64,000 nt of DNA from an uncultured Spartobacteria bacterium (GTDB taxonomy: Bacteria > Verrucomicrobiota > Verrucomicrobiia > Chthoniobacterales > JAATET01): the NCBI GenBank assembly GCA_937901895.1, contig CALGTD010000109.1:1-64000 (forward strand), given 5' to 3'. The notes under the pieces are model-generated. The model was not told where the DNA came from and did not search any database. It saw nothing but the letters and a program-made list of their open reading frames with translations. A program made the translations under genes and the position numbers. The stretch's first letter is position 1, and every line of letters starts with the position of its first letter. Shown in pieces: positions 26,841 through 34,032 of this stretch.

Positions 26841-27479
26841 TCAGTAGGCGCCAGGAGTCTGGGGCTTGGTCGCCTCGAAGTAGTCATAGAACAGCGGGGC
26901 GAATGGGGTCTGGTCCTTCGAGAGCACGAGTCCGGGAGGCCCTTGCTGGAACTGGGTCCACCAATCCGGCTTGCCCTTGCCCAGACCGATGCTCTCCTGG
27001 GCGACGACCTGGCCTTGCACCTGGGCGGTGACGCCGATCGCCTGCGTGGCGGAGCTGAGGTTCGGCGGGACCTTGCCTCCGAAGAAGCGCTTGAGAACCT
27101 GTGGGCTGACGAGCATCACCGTGCGCTTGATCTCGCTCGGGCCGCCGGGCGTGACGCCCGTGAGGTTCACACTGCCGACAAGAAGCGTGCCCTTCGGATT
27201 CTCGCGGGTTTTGTCGTTGAGAAGAATGTAGAAGGTGAATTTGAGGTCGTCGATGGGCTTCGGATCGCGGCTGGCGTCCTGATAGGTGAACCCGACCTCC
27301 ACCCAGAGCCACTTCTGGCTCGGTGCCTTTTTTTGGGGACCGACGCCGATGTTGTATTCCGGAGTGAGCGCGTTGTTGTCGATATCGATGCTCTTGATTT
27401 CGAGCTTTTGTTGCTGGGCCATGCCGGTGGAGGCGGCGGCGAATGCGACAGCGGCGACGGCCAGAAGGCGTTTCATCAT
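26841..27479 (-). CDS. Amuc_1102-family pilus-like protein
   Basis: A 212-aa exported protein; I use the ATG at 27479 (MMKRLLAVAAVAFAAASTGMAQQQ), which gives a proper signal peptide, rather than an upstream in-frame extension. The mature part is beta-rich: KLEIKSIDIDNNALTPEYNIG, QKWLWVEVGFTYQ, LKFTFYILLNDKT, GTLLVGSVNLTGV. It is the first gene of the operon; 39 bp separate it from the PilM-like gene. I see no type IV prepilin leader (no G-F/M-T-L-x-E), so if it is a pilus subunit it is not processed in the classical way. Confidence 0.85.
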   Translation of the reverse strand: MMKRLLAVAAVAFAAASTGMAQQQKLEIKSIDIDNNALTPEYNIGVGPQKKAPSQKWLWVEVGFTYQDASRDPKPIDDLKFTFYILLNDKTRENPKGTLLVGSVNLTGVTPGGPSEIKRTVMLVSPQVLKRFFGGKVPPNLSSATQAIGVTAQVQGQVVAQESIGLGKGKPDWWTQFQQGPPGLVLSKDQTPFAPLFYDYFEATKPQTPGAY

Positions 27480-27588
27480 GTTCAAGGGGTTGCTACCGGG
27501 TTGTGCGAGAATTTTCACAGTAGGGATTCGATCGTGGCAAGGCAATGAGGATTCTTGAAAGTCGCTGGAAATCTTCGTTCGGAGCCTC

Positions 27589-28539
27589 TCAGACACGCGG
27601 CCGGAAATAGTCGATCGTGACCCGGATGCCTTCTTCGAAGTCGACCTTCGGTTCCCAGCCCAGAAGCCGCCTGGCGAGGCCGATGTTGGGCTGGCGGACC
27701 TTGGGGTCATCCACGGGGAGCGGCTTGAAATCCATCTTCGACTCCGTGCCGGTGAGGCGGATGATCTCCTCGGCAAACTGGCGGATCGTCATTTCGCGAG
27801 GATTCCCGATGTTCACCGGTTCGTGATAATCGCTCATCATCAAACGGAAGATGCCGTCGATGAGGTCGGACACGTAGCAGAAGCTGCGCGTCTGGGATCC
27901 GTCGCCAAAGATCGTGAGCGGCTGGTTCGTCAGTGCCTGCCCGATGAACGCCGGGACCACGCGCCCGTCGCGCAGACGCATGCGGGGACCATACGTATTG
28001 AAAATGCGCACGATGTGCGTGTTCATGCCGTGATAGCGGTGGTAGGCCATCGTCATGGCCTCCGCGAACCGCTTGGCCTCGTCGTAGACCCCGCGGGGGC
28101 CCACCGGATTCACGTTGCCCCAGTAGTCCTCGGTCTGCGGATGAATGAGCGGATCGCCATAGCACTCGGAGGTCGAGGCGAGGATGAATGCCGCGCCCTT
28201 TTCCTTGGCGAGGCCAAGGGCGTTGTGCGTGCCGAGCGAGCCGACCTTGAGCGTGGGGATGGGCAGCTCGAGGTAGTCGATCGGGCTGGCGGGGCTGGCG
28301 AAGTGCCACACGTAGTCGACCGCTCCGGGGAGGTAGATGAAGTCGGTGACGTTGTGGTGAATGAACTTGAAGTCGGGATTGCCGGCCAGATGTTCGATGT
28401 TTGCCACGCTGCCTGTGATGAGATTGTCGATGGCAATGACGCGGTGGCCTTCGGCGAGAAGCCGGTCGGTGAGGTGGGAGCCGAGAAAGCCGGCGCCGCC
28501 GGTGACGACGCTGGTGGGCTTGGAAGAGACGTCTGGCAT
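27589..28539 (-). CDS. UDP-glucuronate decarboxylase (UDP-xylose synthase), extended SDR
   Basis: Extended short-chain dehydrogenase of 316 aa; the ATG at 28539 puts the NAD-binding motif TGGAGFLG at residues 13-20. Further family marks are DNLITGSVANIEHL, HFASPASPIDYLELPIPTLKVGSLGT (the 'ASP..Y...PI.T' run typical of UDP-xylose synthases), the catalytic ASTSECYGDP and YDEAKR (YxxxK), and RIFNTYGPRMRLRDGRVVPAFI. It should convert UDP-glucuronate to UDP-xylose for surface polysaccharide. The next gene on the same transcript upstream (28611-30002) is a polyprenyl-phosphate sugar transferase, consistent with exopolysaccharide synthesis. Confidence 0.9.
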   Translation of the reverse strand: MPDVSSKPTSVVTGGAGFLGSHLTDRLLAEGHRVIAIDNLITGSVANIEHLAGNPDFKFIHHNVTDFIYLPGAVDYVWHFASPASPIDYLELPIPTLKVGSLGTHNALGLAKEKGAAFILASTSECYGDPLIHPQTEDYWGNVNPVGPRGVYDEAKRFAEAMTMAYHRYHGMNTHIVRIFNTYGPRMRLRDGRVVPAFIGQALTNQPLTIFGDGSQTRSFCYVSDLIDGIFRLMMSDYHEPVNIGNPREMTIRQFAEEIIRLTGTESKMDFKPLPVDDPKVRQPNIGLARRLLGWEPKVDFEEGIRVTIDYFRPRV

Positions 28540-28610
28540 GGAGCGAGGTTTCCTATGCGGATGCAGGCAGGGTTGACGAGAGAAAAAACGGTGCCGGCGC
28601 GACAGGCGGC

Positions 28611-30002
28611 TTATTTTGCGCCGAGACCCGTGAGCACGGTCGGGATCGTGCGCAGGAGGATCGAGAAATCGAGGCCGAGCGACCAGTGGTCGATGTATTC
28701 GAGATCCATGCGCACCCAGTCGTTGAAATTGGTTACCGTGTTGCGACCGTGAACCTGCCAGAGACAGGTGAGTCCGGGCTTCATGCTGAGCCGGCGCCGG
28801 TGTGCGCGGAGTTCGAATTGCTCGACCTCGTAGAGCGGCAGCGGGCGCGGGCCGACGAGGCTCATGTGGCCGAGCAGGACGTTGATGAGCTGTGGCAGCT
28901 CGTCGATGCTCGTCCGACGGATCCACCGGCCGAACGGCGTCACGCGTGGGTCGTCGTCGACCTTGAACACGGGGCCGCTCATCACGTTGTAGGCGATGAG
29001 TTCCGCGCGCTGCATCTCGGCGTTTGTGTTCATCGAACGAAACTTGAACATCGTGAACGGCCGTCCGTGCCGTCCTGCGCGCTTTTGTGTGAAGAAGACC
29101 GGACCTGGCGAGGTGAGCTTGATGATCACCGCGACGACGAGGAACAGCGGCGAGAGAATGATCAAGCCGATGGCCGCGCCCACACGGTCGATGATCGCCT
29201 TCACGAGCAACGCCCAGGAGATGTCCGGCGTGGTGCGAAACACGAGCATCGGACGCTGGGCGAGCACTTCGTAGGTCGGACGTGCGATGGAGGTGCGAAT
29301 GAAATCCGCGCAGAGCCAGGCCTCCACGCCTTCGAGTTCGCAGGCCTCGATGGCCTTCTGCACGACCTGGAGTTTCATGTCGCTGAAGGTCAGCACGACG
29401 CGTCCGACGCCGTGCTTGTGCAGCGCTTCGATGAGCGGCGTCATGTCCTCGGAATCCAGCGACACGCGGTCCACGATCCGGATTTCCAGGCGCTGGCCGG
29501 GAGTCATCGACTGCTCGAGTTCCTCGAATTTTTCAGGCTCGCCAGCGACGATGATGCGTTCGCCGACCTCGCCCTTTTGCAGGCTGCGTTTGTAGATCGC
29601 GGTCGCGAGCCGTTCCTTCGTGATCAGTGCCAGCGGCGCGAACATCGCGAAGAAAATCATCACCGAGCGGCTCTCGATCGGCAGGCGCAAAAGAAACGAC
29701 GCGGCGCCGATCAGGACGAACAGCCAGACGCCGGCGCGGGCGATCTGCGAGAGCGATTTCCAGAGCGTCTTCTCGAGCGGATACTGATAGAACCCCTGCA
29801 ACTCGAGGAAGAACGGCCCGAACGGCACGATGATCGCCAGAATCCAGACGAAATAATTGAATGGCGGGATTTCCGGCGAGTGGTCGAGGCTCAGGATTCC
29901 ATGGAATCGCAACTGGTGGCAGACCCAGAAGACCACTCCCAGAATCACCATGTCGGCGACGAGGTTGAGTTGTAGATTGATCTCCTGCTTGCGCGCTAAC
30001 AT
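28611..30002 (-). CDS. Exopolysaccharide polyprenyl-glycosylphosphotransferase
   Basis: Membrane enzyme of the WbaP/CpsE-like bacterial sugar transferase family (463 aa) that loads the first sugar-1-phosphate onto undecaprenyl phosphate. The N-terminal half has about four transmembrane helices and a CoA-binding-like Rossmann region (GERIIVAGEPEKFEELEQ). The C-terminal catalytic part has one helix then FFTQKRAGRHGRPFTMFKFR, MNTNAEMQRAELI, FGRWIRRTSIDELPQLINVL, MSLVGPRPLPLYEVE and MKPGLTCLWQVHGRNTVTNF, all family signatures. It precedes the UDP-glucuronate decarboxylase by 71 bp on the same strand and diverges from aroD. Confidence 0.93.
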   Translation of the reverse strand: MLARKQEINLQLNLVADMVILGVVFWVCHQLRFHGILSLDHSPEIPPFNYFVWILAIIVPFGPFFLELQGFYQYPLEKTLWKSLSQIARAGVWLFVLIGAASFLLRLPIESRSVMIFFAMFAPLALITKERLATAIYKRSLQKGEVGERIIVAGEPEKFEELEQSMTPGQRLEIRIVDRVSLDSEDMTPLIEALHKHGVGRVVLTFSDMKLQVVQKAIEACELEGVEAWLCADFIRTSIARPTYEVLAQRPMLVFRTTPDISWALLVKAIIDRVGAAIGLIILSPLFLVVAVIIKLTSPGPVFFTQKRAGRHGRPFTMFKFRSMNTNAEMQRAELIAYNVMSGPVFKVDDDPRVTPFGRWIRRTSIDELPQLINVLLGHMSLVGPRPLPLYEVEQFELRAHRRRLSMKPGLTCLWQVHGRNTVTNFNDWVRMDLEYIDHWSLGLDFSILLRTIPTVLTGLGAK

Positions 30003-30051
30003 AGATGAAGGCCGGAGGTCGGCGAAGGAGCGGTTAGTAAATTTTGCACTG

Positions 30052-30717
30052 ATGAAGCGTCAAAGAAAAAGACAGCTCAATTTCGACCACGCCAACGTTG
30101 TAGGGATCCTCCAAAGTGCGCGTGGAATTACGCTTGCGCAAGAGATTCCCCGGCCGGGTGCGTTCGAAGTGCGTCTGGATGCGTTTGGCCGGATGCCAAT
30201 GGAGATCGCCAGTCTGCCGGCTCCGGTCATTGTGACCGTTCGCGACGCCAGCGAGGGCGGTCTTGGAGATCTGTCGCAGACCGAACGCGCGTCACGCTAC
30301 CTGGCTGCTCTGCCTTTTGCGGCCGCAATTGATGTCGAGCTCGCGCTCCACCGCGAGCAACGGGGGGTAATTGACGCCGCCCGTGACGCGGGGGTGAAGG
30401 TGATTCTCTCCCGGCACGATTTCCAGGGGATGCCGCCGCGTGCGGACCTCCGTGCCTCGCAGCGTCGCGCGGCAAAGGCGGGGGCCGACGTGTTCAAGCT
30501 CGCCGTGGTGCCCTCGACGCCGCGCGATCTTGCTGCGTTGCTCGAACTGCTGGACGATCCGCCGCTGCCCACCGCGGTGATGGGCATGGGACCGCTTGGC
30601 AAGGCATCGCGTGTCGCGGCGATGGCGTGCGGCTCGGTGCTGAACTACGGCTGGATCGAGCGCCCGAACGTCGCGGGGCAGTGGTCCGCAGAGGAACTGC
30701 TTGCCTTCGCTTCGTGA
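30052..30717 (+). CDS. aroD: Type I 3-dehydroquinate dehydratase
   Basis: Third step of the shikimate pathway, by Schiff-base chemistry. The ATG at 30052 gives 221 aa. Catalytic residues are in place: EVRLD (E39-R41), the base H122 in SRHDFQGM, and the Schiff-base Lys K149 in DVFKLAVVPSTPRD; a late substrate-binding region reads MGPLGKASRVAAMACGSVLNYGW. Its stop overlaps the GTG of the EamA transporter (GTGA), so they are translationally coupled. The N-terminus is basic (KRQRKRQ) and slightly longer than usual. Confidence 0.92.
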   Translation: MKRQRKRQLNFDHANVVGILQSARGITLAQEIPRPGAFEVRLDAFGRMPMEIASLPAPVIVTVRDASEGGLGDLSQTERASRYLAALPFAAAIDVELALHREQRGVIDAARDAGVKVILSRHDFQGMPPRADLRASQRRAAKAGADVFKLAVVPSTPRDLAALLELLDDPPLPTAVMGMGPLGKASRVAAMACGSVLNYGWIERPNVAGQWSAEELLAFAS

Positions 30718-31601
30718 ATTCGGATGTCGTCCTGCTGCTTCCCGCAGGCAGCGCGCTCGCGTATGTGCTCGCGGCGATTTTCATCAAGAAGGCCATTGGC
30801 AATGGCTGCACCCAGGCCGCGCTGAACCTCGCGGTGAATCTCCTGCCGGCGGTTGCCTTCCAGTTTTTCTGGCTGCTGGCGCGGGACGTGAACTGGATGC
30901 AGGGCTGGAAGCCGCTGGTGTGCGGCGGCACTTTTCTGCTCGGGCAGGTCTTCACCTTGCTGTCCTGGAAAAGCGGCGAGGTGTCCGTCACGACCCCGCT
31001 GCTCGGGACAAAGGTCGTCTTCACTGCCGCGTTCAGTGCGCTCGTTTTCGGTCAAATCCTCGAGCCGCAATGGTGGCTCGGCGCGCTTGCGTGCTCGCTT
31101 GGAGTGCTGCTGGTGACCGGCGCCACGCCTCGCGCTTTGCTTCCGCGTCTGCTGCGCAGGGACGCGCTCTTCTCACTCGGCGCCGCTGCGATGTTCGGTC
31201 TCACCGACGTGCTGGTGCAACGATGGACGCCGGACCTCGGCGTGCCGGCATTCGTCGCGACGATGTTTGGGGTGACCGGTCTCGCGTCGATCGCGATTTT
31301 CGTTCCGCAGATGCGGGGCGGACTGGCGGAGGCTCCCGTTCCCGCGCTTCCCGCGCTCGCCGCCGGCGCAGTGTTGTATTCGTTCCAGATTCTCGGAATG
31401 GCCATTTCCCTCGGTTTGCACGCGAGTGCCACGGCGGTGAACGTCGTCTATGGCTCGCGGGCGGTGTGGAGCGTCGCGCTGACTTGGGTGCTCGCCCGCA
31501 GGCTTCGCACCGATGAACTGAACGAACCACGGGACGTGATGATTCGTCGTCTGGTCGGGGCGGCGCTTGTTTTTGGGGCCGTGCTTGCGGTGCTGGTGTG
31601 A
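30714..31601 (+). CDS. EamA/DMT-family membrane transporter
   Basis: Inner-membrane protein of 295 aa with about ten helices in two five-helix repeats, as in the drug/metabolite transporter superfamily. I chose the GTG at 30714, which overlaps the aroD stop; the frame is open further up but that part lies inside aroD. Typical stretches are SALAYVLAAIFIKKAIGNG, GKSGEVSVTTPLLGTKVVF-like VSVTTPLLGTKVVFTAAFSALVFG at the end of repeat 1, and ATAVNVVYGSRAVWSVALTWVLA near the C-terminus. Substrate unknown; coupling to aroD suggests an aromatic or shikimate-related compound, which is only an inference. Confidence 0.78.
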   Translation: MNSDVVLLLPAGSALAYVLAAIFIKKAIGNGCTQAALNLAVNLLPAVAFQFFWLLARDVNWMQGWKPLVCGGTFLLGQVFTLLSWKSGEVSVTTPLLGTKVVFTAAFSALVFGQILEPQWWLGALACSLGVLLVTGATPRALLPRLLRRDALFSLGAAAMFGLTDVLVQRWTPDLGVPAFVATMFGVTGLASIAIFVPQMRGGLAEAPVPALPALAAGAVLYSFQILGMAISLGLHASATAVNVVYGSRAVWSVALTWVLARRLRTDELNEPRDVMIRRLVGAALVFGAVLAVLV

Positions 31602-31646
31602 TTTTGGATTCCGGATTTAGGCTCCGGGCTTTAGACCGCTGGGCGC

Positions 31647-32702
31647 ATGAATGAACTTTTGGAAACCATCCGATCCGGTGCGGAACTCGACGGCATCGGT
31701 GTCGCCGCACTCTGCGCGATCCTGCTCGACGAGTCGGAGAGCGTTGAAGCGCGCGCCGGGTTGCTGGCCGCGCTTTCCGCAAAAGGCGAGACCCCGGCTG
31801 AGATCGCATGGTTTGTCCGGACGTTGCTCTCACACGCCCGTCCCATCGAGATTCGCCCGACGGGCGCACCGGTGATGGATGTCTGCGGAACGGGCGGCGA
31901 CCGTCACGGACTCTTCAATATCTCGACTGCGACCATGTTCGTCGCGGCGGCCTGCGGCGTGCGTGTCGTGAAGCACGGGAATCGCGGTGTCACCTCGAAA
32001 TGCGGAGGCGCGGACGTTTTGGAGGCGCTGGGGATTCGCATCGATCTGGAGCCTGCCCAGGCGTCCGCAATGCTGGATGACGTCGGTTGCGTATTCCTCT
32101 TCGCGCAGAAATTTCATCCGGCATTCAAGGCGGTGGCACCCGTCCGAAAGCTTCTCGCAGGCCAGGGCGTGACCACCATTTTCAACAAGCTCGGACCGCT
32201 TCTCAACCCCGCCGCGCCGTCGTTTCAACTGGCGGGAGTCTTCGATCCGGCGATGGTTCCCGTTTATGGGAAGGTGTTCGCCGAGCTGGGCCGGAAGCGC
32301 GCATGGGCGGTGCATGGCCGGATCGAGTCCGGTGACGTGCAGGGTGGTCTGGATGAAATGTCGACGCTTGGCACGACGGATGTCTGCGCCGTGGAGGGAG
32401 AACGGCTCGAATCGCTGACACTGGATTCCGCGGATTACGGAATACCCCGACCGGCGCTGGCTGATCTTGCCGGAGGGGACGCGGCGCACAATGCCGCGCT
32501 CCTGGAGGCGCTGCTGCGGAACCGGCTGTCGGGGCCGATCCGGGACATGGTCGAATGGAACACGGCGGGCGCTCTTGTCGTTGCAGGCATCGCGCCCGAT
32601 CCCGCCGCCGGTCTGGCCGCCGCGCGCGAAGCGCTTCGAGCCGGGGAGGCAGCCGCGCGCCTCGATGCGATGCGTGCCGCGAGCGCCGCACTCCCTGAGT
32701 AG
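31647..32702 (+). CDS. trpD: Anthranilate phosphoribosyltransferase
   Basis: Joins anthranilate to PRPP in tryptophan synthesis (351 aa). The PRPP-binding GTGGD loop is at residues 81-85 (MDVCGTGGDRHGLFNISTAT), HGNR at 110-113, then ADVLEALG, FLFAQKFHPAFKAVAPVRK, TIFNKLGPLLNPA and the metal-binding GGLDEMS. The loop after HGNR reads GVTSKCGGADVLE instead of the common SxSSKSGSADVLE. No other trp genes are next to it; its neighbour aroD belongs to the same aromatic pathway. It ends 1 bp from a convergent gene. Confidence 0.92.
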   Translation: MNELLETIRSGAELDGIGVAALCAILLDESESVEARAGLLAALSAKGETPAEIAWFVRTLLSHARPIEIRPTGAPVMDVCGTGGDRHGLFNISTATMFVAAACGVRVVKHGNRGVTSKCGGADVLEALGIRIDLEPAQASAMLDDVGCVFLFAQKFHPAFKAVAPVRKLLAGQGVTTIFNKLGPLLNPAAPSFQLAGVFDPAMVPVYGKVFAELGRKRAWAVHGRIESGDVQGGLDEMSTLGTTDVCAVEGERLESLTLDSADYGIPRPALADLAGGDAAHNAALLEALLRNRLSGPIRDMVEWNTAGALVVAGIAPDPAAGLAAAREALRAGEAAARLDAMRAASAALPE

Positions 32703-32703
32703 C

Positions 32704-33009
32704 CTACGTTTCCATCAGCGCGTTGTGATGGATGGCAAGCCGGGGAAATGCGGACGCGATTGACGGCGGTGCTTGATCCGCTTCCGGAAGCGGATCCGCA
32801 GCCTTCGCGACGGTGTTCTCGAGTAACTCGATCGCGCCATTCGTGAGCCACATCTCGAGCTGCCGCGGATCTTCGAGATAGGCGCGGAAAATCTGCCGAT
32901 CTCTTTCGCGGCGGGCTGCGAGCCGGCAGCAGGCGATGGTTGCGGAAGTCGCCGCGAACGTGCCCGCAATCGCCGCCAGAGAGACGAGGATCAACTCCAG
33001 TGGTCCCAT
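32704..33009 (-). CDS. Small membrane-anchored protein of unknown function
   Basis: A 101-aa protein starting at the ATG at 33009. The N-terminal ~25 residues form one hydrophobic helix (ELILVSLAAIAGTFAATSATIAC); the rest is hydrophilic with helix-forming character (RRERDRQIFRAYLEDPRQLEMWLTNGAIELLE). No domain recognised. It sits between trpD (convergent, 1 bp gap) and an esterase gene on the same strand 55 bp upstream. The call as a real gene rests on the clean N-terminal helix and the fit between neighbours. Confidence 0.5.
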   Translation of the reverse strand: MGPLELILVSLAAIAGTFAATSATIACCRLAARRERDRQIFRAYLEDPRQLEMWLTNGAIELLENTVAKAADPLPEADQAPPSIASAFPRLAIHHNALMET

Positions 33010-33064
33010 GTTTCGGATTCGATGCCCTGCCGCATCCTCGCGGTCAGCATCGTCCCCGATTTTC

Positions 33065-33928
33065 CTATCGGGTCCGCGGGACGGAGTGACGCCGGATGAA
33101 ATCCACGATCGCCTTGCCTGCCGGATCTCCCGCATCGCCCGTGCGGTCTGCGATGCTGTTGTGATCGCGATCGTTCACTACGAGAATCGTGACATTTTCG
33201 TTCCCTGCGGCGCGCTGTGCCGCGGCGAAATACTGGTTTTCCTCCAGCCGGCCGGGCCAGTCGCGGTCGCCGAAGATGATGAGAAATGGCGGCGTCTCCT
33301 TGCGGGTGAAATGGATGGGCGCCGCCTCGTCCGCAATGATCGTGTGTTCGCCGATCCCGCGTTCCTTTTTCACCGTGAAATGCGTCACCATCTGCCCGCT
33401 CATCGGGATCAATCCAATGACGTTCGCCGGATCGACCCCCGCATTCTGCAGGTAACGGAGATCCATTCCGACCATCGAGGTCAGGTAGCCGCCGGCGGAA
33501 TGGCCGCCGACGAAGAGTTTCGCGGGATCTCCTCCATGCTCGGCGATGTGGGTGTGAACCCATGCGACGGCGGCGGCGGCGTCTTCGATATACGATGGAA
33601 ACGTCGCCCCCGGGCTGAGGCGATAGTTGGGGACGGCCACCGCGATCCCCTCCCGGGCTAGGCGGCGCGCAATCTTTTTGGAGGTTTCGTCATCCTTGCT
33701 TCCGCCGGTGAGGCCGCCTCCGTGAAACCAGACGAGCGTCGGGAAATCCCGACCCCGGCCGGATGGCAGGTAAAGGTCGAGCCGGCAGCGCTCCCGTTCG
33801 GGTTGCGAAAGGGAGTCGCCGGTCTTGTAGGGGACGTTCTCGAGGACTTTTCCAGTCTGGGCGAAGCCGCACGGAGACAGAAGCAGTGCAAGAACGATCG
33901 CCGGAAGCAGCAGGGGGATCCGTTGCAT
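33065..33928 (-). CDS. Secreted alpha/beta-hydrolase, esterase/lipase-like
   Basis: Exported esterase of the hormone-sensitive lipase/BD-FAE type (287 aa from the ATG at 33928), with a signal peptide ending near FAQ (residue ~24). The oxyanion hole is HGGG (69-72) in LVWFHGGGLTGGSKDDE, the nucleophile S144 in GGHSAGGY, the acid D221 or D223 in FGDRDWPG, and the His H256 in NDRDHNSI. Lack of a lid and the SGRGRDFPTLVWFHG entry suggest a small-ester or acyl-carbohydrate substrate. It may be co-transcribed with the small membrane protein gene downstream. Confidence 0.85.
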   Translation of the reverse strand: MQRIPLLLPAIVLALLLSPCGFAQTGKVLENVPYKTGDSLSQPERERCRLDLYLPSGRGRDFPTLVWFHGGGLTGGSKDDETSKKIARRLAREGIAVAVPNYRLSPGATFPSYIEDAAAAVAWVHTHIAEHGGDPAKLFVGGHSAGGYLTSMVGMDLRYLQNAGVDPANVIGLIPMSGQMVTHFTVKKERGIGEHTIIADEAAPIHFTRKETPPFLIIFGDRDWPGRLEENQYFAAAQRAAGNENVTILVVNDRDHNSIADRTGDAGDPAGKAIVDFIRRHSVPRTR

Positions 33929-34032
33929 ACAATCAGGATGGCGGTGTTTGCGCGTCGGAGGAAGCCTGCAATTCGGGGGCGCCGCGGTGCGGACTGCCGG
34001 ACCCGAACATGCAGGCAACCGATCCTGCGTCG

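Noticed and set aside
24339..27548. Plus-strand open frame of 1069 codons antisense to the pilus-like genes
   Set aside because: The minus strand has recognisable proteins with signal peptides and domains over the same bases; high GC leaves long antisense frames open.
28996..29975. Plus-strand frames antisense to the sugar transferase
   Set aside because: The sugar transferase motifs on the minus strand are decisive.
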